Assembly: GCF_946222835.1 (NCBI RefSeq)
Contig: NZ_CAMIHD010000022.1
Location: 1-26,796, forward strand
Direction of reading: 5' to 3'
Length of the DNA stretch: 26,796 nucleotides
Origin: an uncultured Corynebacterium sp.
GTDB lineage: Bacteria; Actinomycetota; Actinomycetes; Mycobacteriales; Mycobacteriaceae
Position numbers and translations under genes: made by a program. This document shows positions 6,072 through 15,308 of the stretch, one piece after another. Numbering within the stretch: the stretch's first letter is position 1; the number at the start of each line of letters is the position of its first letter. The notes beneath the pieces were generated by a model, which was not told the DNA's origin, did not search any database, and saw only the letters and a program-made list of their open reading frames with translations.

Positions 6072-7010
6072 ATGGAAAATAGGGAGACTCGCCACGCTCA
6101 CCGGAGCCCGAGCCATGCGCCGGACCACCAGAATGCGGTGGTCCGGTTTGCGCGTCAATACGGCTGGTGGCGCGTGGTGGCAATCCCCCTCATGATCGCT
6201 TTGACCATTTGGTTCATTGTCGATATTGCTACAGGGGCTTCTTCTGAAGAAAAGGCGGAAGACACTACCGCAGCTGCGCCGACGAGCTCAGAAAAGGTTG
6301 GCCCTGATCCTGCCGATGCAGCAGCGGTAAAGCGGGAAATTACCGAAATGCCACCCGGCGGCTCGTTTACCAAGCAAGGTAAAGGAACGTTCCGCGAGGT
6401 GGGCAAGCCCGGTGCTGTCGCCGGCAAGGGCGGCGAGCAGAAGGTGCGCTATTCCATCGAGGTGGAAGAGGGCATCAATACGGCACCGTATGGTGGCGAT
6501 GATTCCTTTGCCGCCATGGTAGAGGCCACCTTGTCTGACCCACGCGGCTGGACCGCACATAAGGATTTCGAGTTCGAGCACGTGGCTTCTGATGCGGATC
6601 CAGATACCCGCATCCAGCTCACTTCGCTCGGCACCGCCGCGGAGCGGTGTGGTGAGAAGATCGAAACCGAAACCTCCTGCCATACCACTATTACTGGCGA
6701 GTCCACCACGATTATCAATGAGGCCCGCTGGGTGCGCGGTGCTACGCCTTTCGAAGGGGATATGGGCAATTATCGCCAGTACGTAATCAACCACGAGCTG
6801 GGGCACGCCATTGGCTACGCGGCCCACCAGCCGTGTGGCGGCCAAGGCAAGCTGGCGCCGGTCATGATGCAGCAGACCTTGGATCTCAATAACAAGAAAT
6901 TGCATGAACGCAAGCCCAGCGAGGTCTATCCTGATGAGGATGTGACCTGTGCGCCTAACCCGTGGCCTTATCCCAGCCCGGATAATAAGGATCCCCACCA
7001 ACCTGAATAG
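6072..7010 (+). CDS. DUF3152 membrane-anchored metzincin-like protein
   Basis: A 312-residue protein with a cytoplasmic basic N-terminus, one membrane helix (about residues 35-53, VVAIPLMIALTIWFIVDIA), a low-complexity linker and an exported domain. The exported domain has a zinc-protease-like motif: H241, E242, H245, G248, H252 in NHELGHAIGYAAHQPC. A PVMMQQT segment follows at about 263-269 and resembles the metzincin Met-turn. Cysteines in RCGEK, TSCHT, QPCGG and VTCAP could pair in disulfides. The spacing to the third His is one residue longer than the classic H-E-x2-H-x2-G-x2-H. Whether the protein is an active protease is not known to me. It is followed after 9 bases by the TIGR02569 gene. 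Confidence 0.87.
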   Translation: MENRETRHAHRSPSHAPDHQNAVVRFARQYGWWRVVAIPLMIALTIWFIVDIATGASSEEKAEDTTAAAPTSSEKVGPDPADAAAVKREITEMPPGGSFTKQGKGTFREVGKPGAVAGKGGEQKVRYSIEVEEGINTAPYGGDDSFAAMVEATLSDPRGWTAHKDFEFEHVASDADPDTRIQLTSLGTAAERCGEKIETETSCHTTITGESTTIINEARWVRGATPFEGDMGNYRQYVINHELGHAIGYAAHQPCGGQGKLAPVMMQQTLDLNNKKLHERKPSEVYPDEDVTCAPNPWPYPSPDNKDPHQPE

Positions 7011-7019
7011 GAGTCAAGG

Positions 7020-7805
7020 ATGCCGCTTCCCCCAGAGCATGTATTAAGCGCCTTCCATGCGGAAACCGGTGCTGCCGGTACTCGCCGCGCTCAGGGCGAT
7101 CAATTAGGCCCGGTGTGGGATAACGGCATCAAGGTGGGTGATGTGGTCTATTCCCAGGCTGGTCCTTTTGCCGCCTGGTCCGCCAAGGTGCGCGAGCGTC
7201 TGAGCGTGCAGGGCGCCCGGATTTCCCGGCCGGTCCTGTCTAGCGACGGCCGACATACCGCCGCCGGTTGGAAGGCCACCCAGTTCATTCCGGGCCAGAT
7301 CCGCGGACGCATTGATGAAACCGCGCAAATGGCGCTGCGTCTCGATGCGGCCATGGCCGAGGTCCCACTGCCTAACGGGCAGCGTGGCGATGCCTTTGCG
7401 CGCGCAGAGCGCGCAGCGTGGGAAGAAACCGGGGAGGCCTATCGCCCGGCTTCGCTAGCCGACGTCCCCCTTATCCCCGCCCACACAGCACTTCTCACCA
7501 CCACTGTCTACCACGGCGCCAACCCACCGGGCATCGTGGATATTGTGCCTAGCGAATCCCCACGCCCAGCCGGCTGGAGCGCCGCTTTGGCCATCGTCGA
7601 CGGGCTTATTGCCCAAGCGGTTGATGACGGGATCTGCCAGCGCTTTAGTCACGTGCCAGGCATGCAGGAGCTGCTGTTGCGTGCGGTGTCGTATAGGCGC
7701 CATATCAATGACCTGCACTCCGCGTCGCGCTCAAACACGCGTTCGCACATTGAGCGCGTGGAGCAGCATCTGGTGTCGCGGGCATCTGCCATACTGGAGC
7801 GGTGA
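7020..7805 (+). CDS. TIGR02569 family actinobacterial protein
   Basis: A 261-residue cytoplasmic protein without membrane segments. It matches my memory of the TIGR02569 family (M. tuberculosis Rv3205c), which has no proven function. The N-terminus MPLPPEHVLSAFHAETG and the patterned WDNGIKVGDVVYS followed by a VSRPV/W-K-ATQF-G-like region are typical. A distant kinase-like fold has been suspected for such proteins, but I see no clear catalytic motif. It has a good ribosome binding site (AGGAGTCAAGG). Its stop overlaps the adnA start by four bases (GTGA), so it is translationally coupled to adnA and may be linked to DNA repair by context. Confidence 0.82.
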   Translation: MPLPPEHVLSAFHAETGAAGTRRAQGDQLGPVWDNGIKVGDVVYSQAGPFAAWSAKVRERLSVQGARISRPVLSSDGRHTAAGWKATQFIPGQIRGRIDETAQMALRLDAAMAEVPLPNGQRGDAFARAERAAWEETGEAYRPASLADVPLIPAHTALLTTTVYHGANPPGIVDIVPSESPRPAGWSAALAIVDGLIAQAVDDGICQRFSHVPGMQELLLRAVSYRRHINDLHSASRSNTRSHIERVEQHLVSRASAILER

Positions 7806-10800
7806 GTTACAACCCCCATTCCACCGCCCGCGCGGGAGTGGTACTTCCACCGTCCCCGCAGGTGCGCCTCGTTCCCCGTACCCCGTCCGCCACGGCTCGC
7901 ACCTGGCCGGTTGACCTGCCCGAATCCGGCACCTGGAAGGTGACCGGAGCGGCGGGCACCGGCGTGTCTAGCTTCCTTATCGATACCGTTATTCATGCCC
8001 TGGATAAAGCCAGGGAAACCGGTGCGGATCCCTCCGGCATTCTCGTTATCGCGCCTTCGAAGGAATCCGGGGCTCGCCTGCGCCGCGAGCTATCTGAACG
8101 CCTTGAGAACTACGCTGCACAGACATCGATGGTGCGTTCCGTTCACTCCTTGGCTTTTGCGCTCCTGCGTACGGCTGCCGAGGAGGAGCTGCGGCTCATC
8201 ACCGGTGCGGAGCAAGATGCCGTCATCCGCGAGCTGCTTACTGGCCAGGCGGAAGATGGTCACGGTTCTTGGCCGGCAGAGATGCGCCCGGCGCTGGAAT
8301 ACGTAGGCTTTGCCCGGCAGCTGCGCGATTTTCTCCTGCGCTCCATTGAACGTGGTTTGGGTCCGAGTGACTTGGAGCGCCTCGGAGGCCAGTATGGCCG
8401 CCCTATGTGGTCCGCCGCAGGCGAATTCCTGCGCGAGTACGAACGCGTGCAGCTCCTCTCCCGCGCCCATTCCTACTCTGCTGCGGAGTTGGTTACTGCG
8501 GTGCTCCAACGCCCCCAGCTTCTGCGTGACCATCCCTTCCACACCATCATTGTTGATGATGCGCAGTTGCTTGACCCTACCGCAGGAGAGCTCATCCGCG
8601 GGCTGACTGCGCAGGCCAGTCTCGTGGTCGTGGGCGGCGATGCGGACCAATCCGTCTTTGCTTTCCGTGGCGCTAGCTCGCGCTTCCTGCGGGACTTTCC
8701 AGCTGAGCATGACATTGAACTCACTGAGCCTCACCGCCGACCCACACCGGCGTGCATATCCATCGTGGACTCGGATGGACGACTGCGCGACGTTGTAGCT
8801 AATACTGTGCGCCGCCGCCACCTAGAAGATGGCGTGCCGTGGCGCGAGATCGGCGTCATCGTGCGCTCTACTAGCGATATTGGTCAGATGCGCCGCACCC
8901 TATTGGCGGCCGGAGTGCCCGTGCATATTAGCCCCACCGACGTTGTCCTGGCCGAGCAGCGTTTGGTCTCCGCTGTGTTGCTTGCGCTGCGCGCCTTGGA
9001 GGAGGATCTGTCCAACTCGGAGTTGGAAGAATTGCTCACCGGCCCCGTGGGTGGTGCCGATCCCGTTACTCTGCGCCGCCTAATTCGTGGCTTGCGCCGC
9101 TGGGATTCCACTACTCGGGGCATCGATAGCCTCCGCGGCCTTCTCTACGGTGAGCTTCCGGATTTCAACGGGCAGCTTACCGAGCGGGAATATTCCATCC
9201 TGGAACGCGTACGTGCCGTACTTAGTGCCGGCCGAGAAGCGCTCGCCTCCGAGGCCTCGGTGGAGGAGATTCTCTGGGCGGTGTGGAGCGCTACCGAATT
9301 GGACAACCGCCTGCAGGCTGCAGCACTGCGCGGTGGCGCAACGGGTTCGCAGGCTGACCGCGACTTGGATGCGATGATGGCGCTTTTTGATGCCGCCGGT
9401 GACTTCGTCGAACGCCGGCCAGATTCCTCGCTTCGTGCATTCTTGACGCATATCACCGAACAAGAACTTCCCACCGGCGTGCGCGACCGCCGCACCGCCA
9501 CTCCCCAGGCCGTAGAGATCCTGACCGCGCACGGTGCCGTGGGACGCGAATGGGATACCGTCATCGTGGCTGGCGCGCAGGAAGGCAGTTGGCCTTCGCT
9601 AGGCGAGACCGGCTCCATCTTCGGCCAAGAAGATCTCATCGACCTCCTCGACCACGATATTGATCCCGATACCCCTGTCAGCCACGTTGCCTCCCGCCTT
9701 GCAGAGGAGCGGCGACTCTTCCATGTCGCTACCACCCGCCACCGAAAGCGCTTGCTCATTGCCGCCGTGGAGAATCCAGAGGGCGATACGGTCTCCGAGC
9801 CTTCTCGCTTCATCGGCGAATTCGCCGGACGTGGTGTCGATGTTCCTGGTCAAGCTGCGCGTCATCAAGCAAAGCGGGCGCTGCGCCGCGCCCAACTCCC
9901 GCGCGAACTGGGCCTCGATGTGCCCGAACCCGCGCCCGTGTCTTTGCGCGATGGGCTCGAGGTGGATCCTCTCGACGTGGCGGTGCTGTCCGTTCCGGCC
10001 TTCGTCGCGCAGCTGCGCCGGGTAGTTAGCAATCCGGAATCCGGTGAGGTTGAACGCAAGCAAGCTGCCCGCCAGCTCGCGAGGTTAGCGGCGGCCGATA
10101 TCCCTGGCGCCCACCCGGAGCAGTGGTGGTCGGCTCGTTCCGTTGCGGCTGAACTGCCGTTGCATACCAGCGGCAGTTTATCGCCCTCTCGCGTAGAAGC
10201 GTTGCTCAACTGCCCGCTCAAGGCTGTGCTGGGCAATGTGGCTGAGGACCCAAGTACCGAGGAACGACTGCTCCGCGGTACTTTGGCCCACGCCTTCTTT
10301 GAAGCCATTGGCCGCGGTATGGATGCGGAAAAGGCCAAGCTTTTGGTGATGGAGGCTTTCGAGCGCATCCAGGACGTGCCGCAGTGGCAATTGCGATTCA
10401 AACTCGATGAGTTTTCCGCGCTATTGGACCGCGCTCGCGAATGGGCACGCCAATCCGAGGTCAATCAAGAACTTGCTGGGGTGGAAATTCCCGTGGGCGT
10501 GCACGTCAGCGAGGGCGTGCGCATCGGCGGCTATATGGATCGTCTCCTTCGCGATGAAGAAGGAAACTACTTAGTTGTGGACCTCAAGACCGGCAGGAGC
10601 ACACCGGCTAAAAAGGAAGGCGAGGAACACGTGCAACTGATGGCCTATCAACTCGCGCTTTCCCGTGGCGCATTCGACGGCCACCAGGTCCACGACGGCG
10701 AAGGAATGCCGCGCAAGGGAGGCGTGCTGGTGTATCCAGGCACGACCACCCAGAAGATTGGCGAGATTTGGCAAAGTGATAAATCGCCCGAAGTCCTGGA

Positions 10801-10945
10801 AGAATTCGCCGCACTCTTGCCCCCGTTGGTGGAAGAGATGCGTGGTCCGCGCATTACGGCGCGCACCAATAAAGACTGCGATAGCTGCCCAATTCGCTCC
10901 ATCTGCCCCGTGCAGGAAGAAGGAAGGATGACCACCGATGCCTAA
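7802..10945 (+). CDS. adnA: AdnA subunit of the AdnAB helicase-nuclease, degenerate motor
   Basis: One subunit of the heterodimeric AdnAB machine, which resects DNA double-strand breaks. The protein is 1047 residues: an N-terminal UvrD-like motor (about 40-680) and a C-terminal RecB-type nuclease (about 790-1040). The nuclease shows DLKTGRS with D927 and K929, then QLMAYQLAL. Four cysteines (C804, C1026, C1029, C1035) form the C-xn-C-x2-C-x5-C pattern of an Fe-S nuclease. The motor is degenerate: Walker A reads GAAGTGVSS with V55 in place of the catalytic Lys, and motif II is DDAQ (D252, D253) rather than DExQ. GGDADQSVFAFRG and LFHVATTR remain. The GTG start overlaps the upstream stop, and the end overlaps adnB by 8 bases. 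Confidence 0.92.
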   Translation: MSYNPHSTARAGVVLPPSPQVRLVPRTPSATARTWPVDLPESGTWKVTGAAGTGVSSFLIDTVIHALDKARETGADPSGILVIAPSKESGARLRRELSERLENYAAQTSMVRSVHSLAFALLRTAAEEELRLITGAEQDAVIRELLTGQAEDGHGSWPAEMRPALEYVGFARQLRDFLLRSIERGLGPSDLERLGGQYGRPMWSAAGEFLREYERVQLLSRAHSYSAAELVTAVLQRPQLLRDHPFHTIIVDDAQLLDPTAGELIRGLTAQASLVVVGGDADQSVFAFRGASSRFLRDFPAEHDIELTEPHRRPTPACISIVDSDGRLRDVVANTVRRRHLEDGVPWREIGVIVRSTSDIGQMRRTLLAAGVPVHISPTDVVLAEQRLVSAVLLALRALEEDLSNSELEELLTGPVGGADPVTLRRLIRGLRRWDSTTRGIDSLRGLLYGELPDFNGQLTEREYSILERVRAVLSAGREALASEASVEEILWAVWSATELDNRLQAAALRGGATGSQADRDLDAMMALFDAAGDFVERRPDSSLRAFLTHITEQELPTGVRDRRTATPQAVEILTAHGAVGREWDTVIVAGAQEGSWPSLGETGSIFGQEDLIDLLDHDIDPDTPVSHVASRLAEERRLFHVATTRHRKRLLIAAVENPEGDTVSEPSRFIGEFAGRGVDVPGQAARHQAKRALRRAQLPRELGLDVPEPAPVSLRDGLEVDPLDVAVLSVPAFVAQLRRVVSNPESGEVERKQAARQLARLAAADIPGAHPEQWWSARSVAAELPLHTSGSLSPSRVEALLNCPLKAVLGNVAEDPSTEERLLRGTLAHAFFEAIGRGMDAEKAKLLVMEAFERIQDVPQWQLRFKLDEFSALLDRAREWARQSEVNQELAGVEIPVGVHVSEGVRIGGYMDRLLRDEEGNYLVVDLKTGRSTPAKKEGEEHVQLMAYQLALSRGAFDGHQVHDGEGMPRKGGVLVYPGTTTQKIGEIWQSDKSPEVLEEFAALLPPLVEEMRGPRITARTNKDCDSCPIRSICPVQEEGRMTTDA

Positions 10946-13900
10946 GAGCAATTTTTCCCCACAGCAAATCGCTGCAGCCTTGGGCAAAAAATTTCCGCCT
11001 ACCGACGAGCAGGCCCACGTCATCGAAGGCCCATTCGGCCCCAAACTTGTAGTTGCCGGCGCCGGTGCCGGAAAGACAGAGACCATGGCCTCGCGCGTGG
11101 TGTATCTGGTGGCTAATGGTTATGTGCGACCGGAACAGGTCCTCGGCTTGACCTTTACCCGCAAAGCCGCACAGCAATTGGAGCAACGCATCCGTCGGCA
11201 GCTGATTCAATTGCGCGACTCCGGCCTTATCCCACCGGGTAGTGAGGTGGCTGAAGCATTAGAAAACATTGCGCCGAAAGTGTCTACTTATGACTCCTAC
11301 GCGGGAGAACTCGTGCGTGAATACGGCCTTTTGGTTCCGGTAGAGCCTACCGCTCGCATCATCACGGAAGCCGAGCGCTATTCCTTGGCCTACGATGTGG
11401 TGCGCAATTACACCGGAAAGCTAGAAGATGACCGCACCCTAGCCACGATTACCGAGACCCTGCTGAAATTTAGCCAGGACATTGATAACGGTCTCAAAGA
11501 CACAAGCCACATTGCTCAACATGCGCGGGATTTTCGTGCGGATATCGATAACCTCGATAAATCGAAAAAGAACGGTCCCGAATACTCAAAAAGACTGCTG
11601 GACTATATCCACACGCAAGAATGCCGCGTGCAGTACGTGCCGCTGCTGGAGGCCCTGAAAAAGGAACAATCCGAGCGACAAGTCATCACCTTTGGCGAGC
11701 AGATGGCCGTTGCCGCGCGAGTAGCGCGGGATCATCCTGTTGTGGGCAAGCAACAATCCCAGCGCGATAAGGTCATCATGCTGGATGAGTATCAAGACAC
11801 TTCCTATGCCCAGCGCGTGCTCTTGCGCAGCCTCTTCGGCGGCGAGCAAGAGGATATGTCGGTTACGGCGGTAGGCGATCCAATGCAGGCCATCTACGGG
11901 TGGCGTGGTGCGACTTCCGAAAACCTCACTGCCTTCGTGGAGGATTTCCCGGTCGCGCCGGGCGCACCCGCACCGAAGGACCAGCTGACTACCTCGTGGC
12001 GCAACCCCTCTGGCGCTCTAGATTTAGCTAACTCAGTGGCGGAGGGGGTATTTGAAGGCGTTGAACGCCCCGTGGATGAGCTTTCCGCCGCACCGCACAA
12101 GGGCGAAGGTGAGATTCAGCTGGCTTACTTTGAAAGCGAAGTTCGCGAGCGCGAGTTTATTGCCGGCTACTTGAAAGAGCTATGGGAGAAAAGCGAGGGA
12201 GATACCTTCAGCGCTGCGGTCCTGGTACGCAAAAACCGACATTCCGCGCCTATCGCAGCGGCCTTAGACAAAGCGGGCGTACCCAATGAAATCATCGGGC
12301 TGGGAGGCCTGCTGTGGCAGCCAGAAATCCAGGATCTCGTCGCTATTGCCACCATGCTTGTGCGTCCAGAAGATCTTCCTGCGGCGGTGCGGGTGCTGGC
12401 GGGCCCCATTTGTGGCCTGGGTATTAGCGATATTCAAGCCCTTGCTTCCCGCCAGCGAAACCTGGCCGGTGCGAGGGAAGAGCGCTTGCGCTGGGAGACG
12501 GGAATGGACCCGGAAGACTATCTGCGCGCGCAGTTAGAAGAGGTCACTACTGAAGAACCAGATCAGCGCGTTGGCCTTGCCGACGCCCTCGCTGATTTGG
12601 GTGAGCGAGATCGCTATACCCCGCAAGGCCTCGCGCGTATGGAAGACGTCTCTGCCAAATTGCGTCACCTGCGCACCTTTTCGCTATCCAAGCCGTTGGT
12701 GGACATCTTTGCCGATATTGAAGCGTTGTTTAATATCCGCACTGAGGTCTTGGCTCGCGGAAGCGCAGGGGGAACTGCCCACTTGGATAAATTTGCCGAT
12801 ATTGTCGCTAGTTTCCACGGTGATTCCTTGTATGCGCTTTTGGACTACTTTGCGCTTGCCCTGGAAAAGGAAGATGGCCTTGATCTGGGTGAGGTGCCTG
12901 CCGCCACGGACCGCGTGCAAATTATGACTGCCCACAAGGCAAAGGGCCTGGAATGGGAACATGTCTGCGTGGTGCATGCTGATTCCTCTAGCTATAACGC
13001 ACAGGCAGAGACCTTCCTGACCAGGATCGACAAGGTCCCGGGAGAGGATGATTATATTGAGGTTCCGGAGGATGCCGAAAAGCGCTCACAGTTTCAAAAC
13101 GCCTGCGAGGAGTTTAGGAAGGCAGATAGTGCCATCAAGGCAGAAGAATCGGCGCGCCTTTTTTATGTTGCGTTGACTCGTACCGAATCCACCCTGACCG
13201 TTACCGGCTCGGGAACCAATAACGCTCCTGGCAAAAGCAAGAAAGCACCCTATGAATACCTAGAGCGACTGAAAGAGCAATTCCCGCAGTACGTGGTGGA
13301 GTGGTCCGTCCCCGATGAGCCCTCTGAAGACGACTTTGGTGAGAGCGCACAATTCCCAGCGCTTAAGGCCAGCCCGGAGGCAGTCGCCGCTGCGGATTTA
13401 GTGCTCGAAGCACTGGAGGAACTGCCAGATCTTAGCCGCGGTGAAACCTTTGAGTTATGGGAGCAGGAGGCTGGCGCGCTCATTGAAGAATACAAGGCCC
13501 TGCAACAGCCGGTGGTAGACGTTGAGCTACCCAGCGAGCTGACTGCCTCTGACATGGTTGCGCTGCGGGCTGACCCACTGCAGTTTGCCCGGAGGCAACG
13601 CCGCCCAGTGCCGTTCAAGCCGAATTCCTATGCCAAGCGCGGCACCGCCTTCCATGCGTGGTTGGAAGACCGTTTTGGCAGCCCAGCATTATTGGGCGAG
13701 GAAGAGCTACCCGGTATTGATGAGCCGGAGGACTTCGACTTGGAAGAGCTCAAAGAGGCTTTCCTGAACTCCGAGTGGGCGCAGCGCCAACCGGAGCACG
13801 TGGAGGCGCCCTTCGAAATCACTATTGGTGAGGCCGTGGTGCGCGGGCGCATGGACGCGGTATTCCGTTTGGAGGATGGAACCTGGATGGTGGTGGACTG

Positions 13901-14117
13901 GAAGACCGGCCGTCCGCCCCAGGGAGAGGCTATGGATGCCGCAAAGATACAGCTAGCGGTTTATGCAGAAGCATGGCGGCGCATCCACGGCGGGGAGAAG
14001 ATTCGTGCCGCGTTCTACTATGTACACGATGGCTATACCTTTGAGCCTAACCGCCTGCCCCGTGGGGAAGAGCTGAAGAAACTGCTTGAATCGTCAGTTG
14101 AGCACCATAGGGGCTAA
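10938..14117 (+). CDS. adnB: AdnB subunit of the AdnAB helicase-nuclease
   Basis: The partner subunit of AdnA, 1059 residues, with a complete UvrD-like motor. Motifs are Walker A GAGAGKTE (K46), TFTRKAAQQLEQR, DEYQDTSYAQR (D283, E284), GDPMQAIYGWRG, TSWRNPSGA, TAHKAKGLEWEHV and LFYVALTRTES. The C-terminal nuclease has HAWLEDRFG near 903-911, GRMDAVF, and VVDWKTGRP with D987 and K989, followed by QLAVYAEAW. I see no Fe-S cysteine set in this nuclease, unlike AdnA. Since the AdnA motor looks dead, AdnB should supply the ATP-driven translocation. The start ATG lies inside the end of adnA, indicating balanced production of the two subunits. Confidence 0.95.
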   Translation: MPKSNFSPQQIAAALGKKFPPTDEQAHVIEGPFGPKLVVAGAGAGKTETMASRVVYLVANGYVRPEQVLGLTFTRKAAQQLEQRIRRQLIQLRDSGLIPPGSEVAEALENIAPKVSTYDSYAGELVREYGLLVPVEPTARIITEAERYSLAYDVVRNYTGKLEDDRTLATITETLLKFSQDIDNGLKDTSHIAQHARDFRADIDNLDKSKKNGPEYSKRLLDYIHTQECRVQYVPLLEALKKEQSERQVITFGEQMAVAARVARDHPVVGKQQSQRDKVIMLDEYQDTSYAQRVLLRSLFGGEQEDMSVTAVGDPMQAIYGWRGATSENLTAFVEDFPVAPGAPAPKDQLTTSWRNPSGALDLANSVAEGVFEGVERPVDELSAAPHKGEGEIQLAYFESEVREREFIAGYLKELWEKSEGDTFSAAVLVRKNRHSAPIAAALDKAGVPNEIIGLGGLLWQPEIQDLVAIATMLVRPEDLPAAVRVLAGPICGLGISDIQALASRQRNLAGAREERLRWETGMDPEDYLRAQLEEVTTEEPDQRVGLADALADLGERDRYTPQGLARMEDVSAKLRHLRTFSLSKPLVDIFADIEALFNIRTEVLARGSAGGTAHLDKFADIVASFHGDSLYALLDYFALALEKEDGLDLGEVPAATDRVQIMTAHKAKGLEWEHVCVVHADSSSYNAQAETFLTRIDKVPGEDDYIEVPEDAEKRSQFQNACEEFRKADSAIKAEESARLFYVALTRTESTLTVTGSGTNNAPGKSKKAPYEYLERLKEQFPQYVVEWSVPDEPSEDDFGESAQFPALKASPEAVAAADLVLEALEELPDLSRGETFELWEQEAGALIEEYKALQQPVVDVELPSELTASDMVALRADPLQFARRQRRPVPFKPNSYAKRGTAFHAWLEDRFGSPALLGEEELPGIDEPEDFDLEELKEAFLNSEWAQRQPEHVEAPFEITIGEAVVRGRMDAVFRLEDGTWMVVDWKTGRPPQGEAMDAAKIQLAVYAEAWRRIHGGEKIRAAFYYVHDGYTFEPNRLPRGEELKKLLESSVEHHRG

Positions 14118-14189
14118 GGTATGTGGGCGGTTGCGTAAGCGCGCAATCTCTTGAGCAATCATTCGAGACCAGAAAAGAAGGCTGGGCTA

Positions 14190-15308
14190 GTGGGCAAAAA
14201 ACGTGCGCAGGCAATGAAGTCACGCTTTAGAAGTCGCTTCTTGCCGCAGGTCGAGCTGTCCTCGCAGCCGGACCACGCGCTCATTGATGTCATTACGGTG
14301 CCGAGGGATGAAAATTCTAGTCCGTGGCGTCAGTTGGGCAAGCGTGTGCTGTGGGCTTTTGCCATCGTTGTCTTCGTGACCATCGTGGTCTATTTGGACG
14401 GCGGTGGGTATAGCGAGGATATGTCGCTATTGGACTCCGCCTACTACGCGGCGGTGTCGCTGACCACTGTGGGCTACGGCGATATCGTGCCTGTGTCCCC
14501 GCAAGCCAGGTTCATTAACCTAACGCTTATTACACCTGCCCGCCTGATCTTCCTTGTTTTATTGGTTGGCGCGACCTTGTCGGTGTTGACGGATAAGGCC
14601 CGCCGTACTTTCCAAATCCAGAACTGGAGAAAGCAATTGCGTAACCACACCGTCGTTATCGGTTATGGCACTAAAGGCGCTGGAGCGGTGGCCGCGCTGC
14701 TGGCCGATGATGTTCCAACCTCCCAGATCGTGGTCATCGATACTAACCGTGCGTCCCTCGCACACGCCGAGCATCACGGGCTGGTCACCATCTTTGGTTC
14801 CGGCACTAAGCAGGACGTGCTAAAGATCGCTGGGGTAGAGCACGCAAGCTCTATTGTTGTAACCCCATCTTCGGACGATACTGCGGTGCTGTGCTGCCTA
14901 TCCGTGCGAGAGCTTGCTCCCAAGGCCAAGATCGTGGCTTCGGTCCGCGAGTCTGAGAATCGTCATTTGCTGCTCCAATCTGGGGCGGATTCCGTGGTCA
15001 CGTCCGCTGAGACTGCCGGCCGCCTACTGGGTTTGGCCACCGTGACCCCGACTGTGGTGGAAATGATGGAAGACCTGCTCTCACCTAATGAGGGATTCTC
15101 CGTGGCCGAGCGCGCCGTGCGCGAATTCGAGGTCGGTTCCAACCCACGTCACCTAGCAGACATTGTGCTTGCTGTCTTGCGCAATAACGAACTGCACCGC
15201 GTGGATACCGCTGATGCGTCCGCGCTGAAGCCGGGAGACCGCCTGCTCTACATTAAGCATGAGATGGAGCAGCCTATCGAGGTCATGGACGATGATGACG
15301 AGGATTAA
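14190..15308 (+). CDS. cglK: CglK-like potassium channel with RCK domain
   Basis: Two-helix potassium channel with a cytoplasmic regulatory domain, related to CglK of C. glutamicum and to MthK. From GTG 14190 it is 372 residues. Helix 1 is near 50-68 (VLWAFAIVVFVTIVVYL), the pore selectivity filter is TVGYGD (93-98), helix 2 is near 110-130, and the RCK/Rossmann motif is VVIGYGTKGAG (about 152-162). A TrkA-C-like domain is likely at the end. GTG 14190 has AAGAAGG 8 bases upstream. TTG 14151 would extend the frame by 13 codons but lacks a ribosome binding site. The C-terminus is acidic (DDDDED). The nudC remnant starts immediately after the stop. Confidence 0.88.
   Translation: MGKKRAQAMKSRFRSRFLPQVELSSQPDHALIDVITVPRDENSSPWRQLGKRVLWAFAIVVFVTIVVYLDGGGYSEDMSLLDSAYYAAVSLTTVGYGDIVPVSPQARFINLTLITPARLIFLVLLVGATLSVLTDKARRTFQIQNWRKQLRNHTVVIGYGTKGAGAVAALLADDVPTSQIVVIDTNRASLAHAEHHGLVTIFGSGTKQDVLKIAGVEHASSIVVTPSSDDTAVLCCLSVRELAPKAKIVASVRESENRHLLLQSGADSVVTSAETAGRLLGLATVTPTVVEMMEDLLSPNEGFSVAERAVREFEVGSNPRHLADIVLAVLRNNELHRVDTADASALKPGDRLLYIKHEMEQPIEVMDDDDED

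Noticed and set aside
14118..14189. Possible riboswitch before the K+ channel gene
   Set aside because: Only 72 bases with a short TTGCG/CGCAA arm pair, too small for a known c-di-AMP or K+-related riboswitch.
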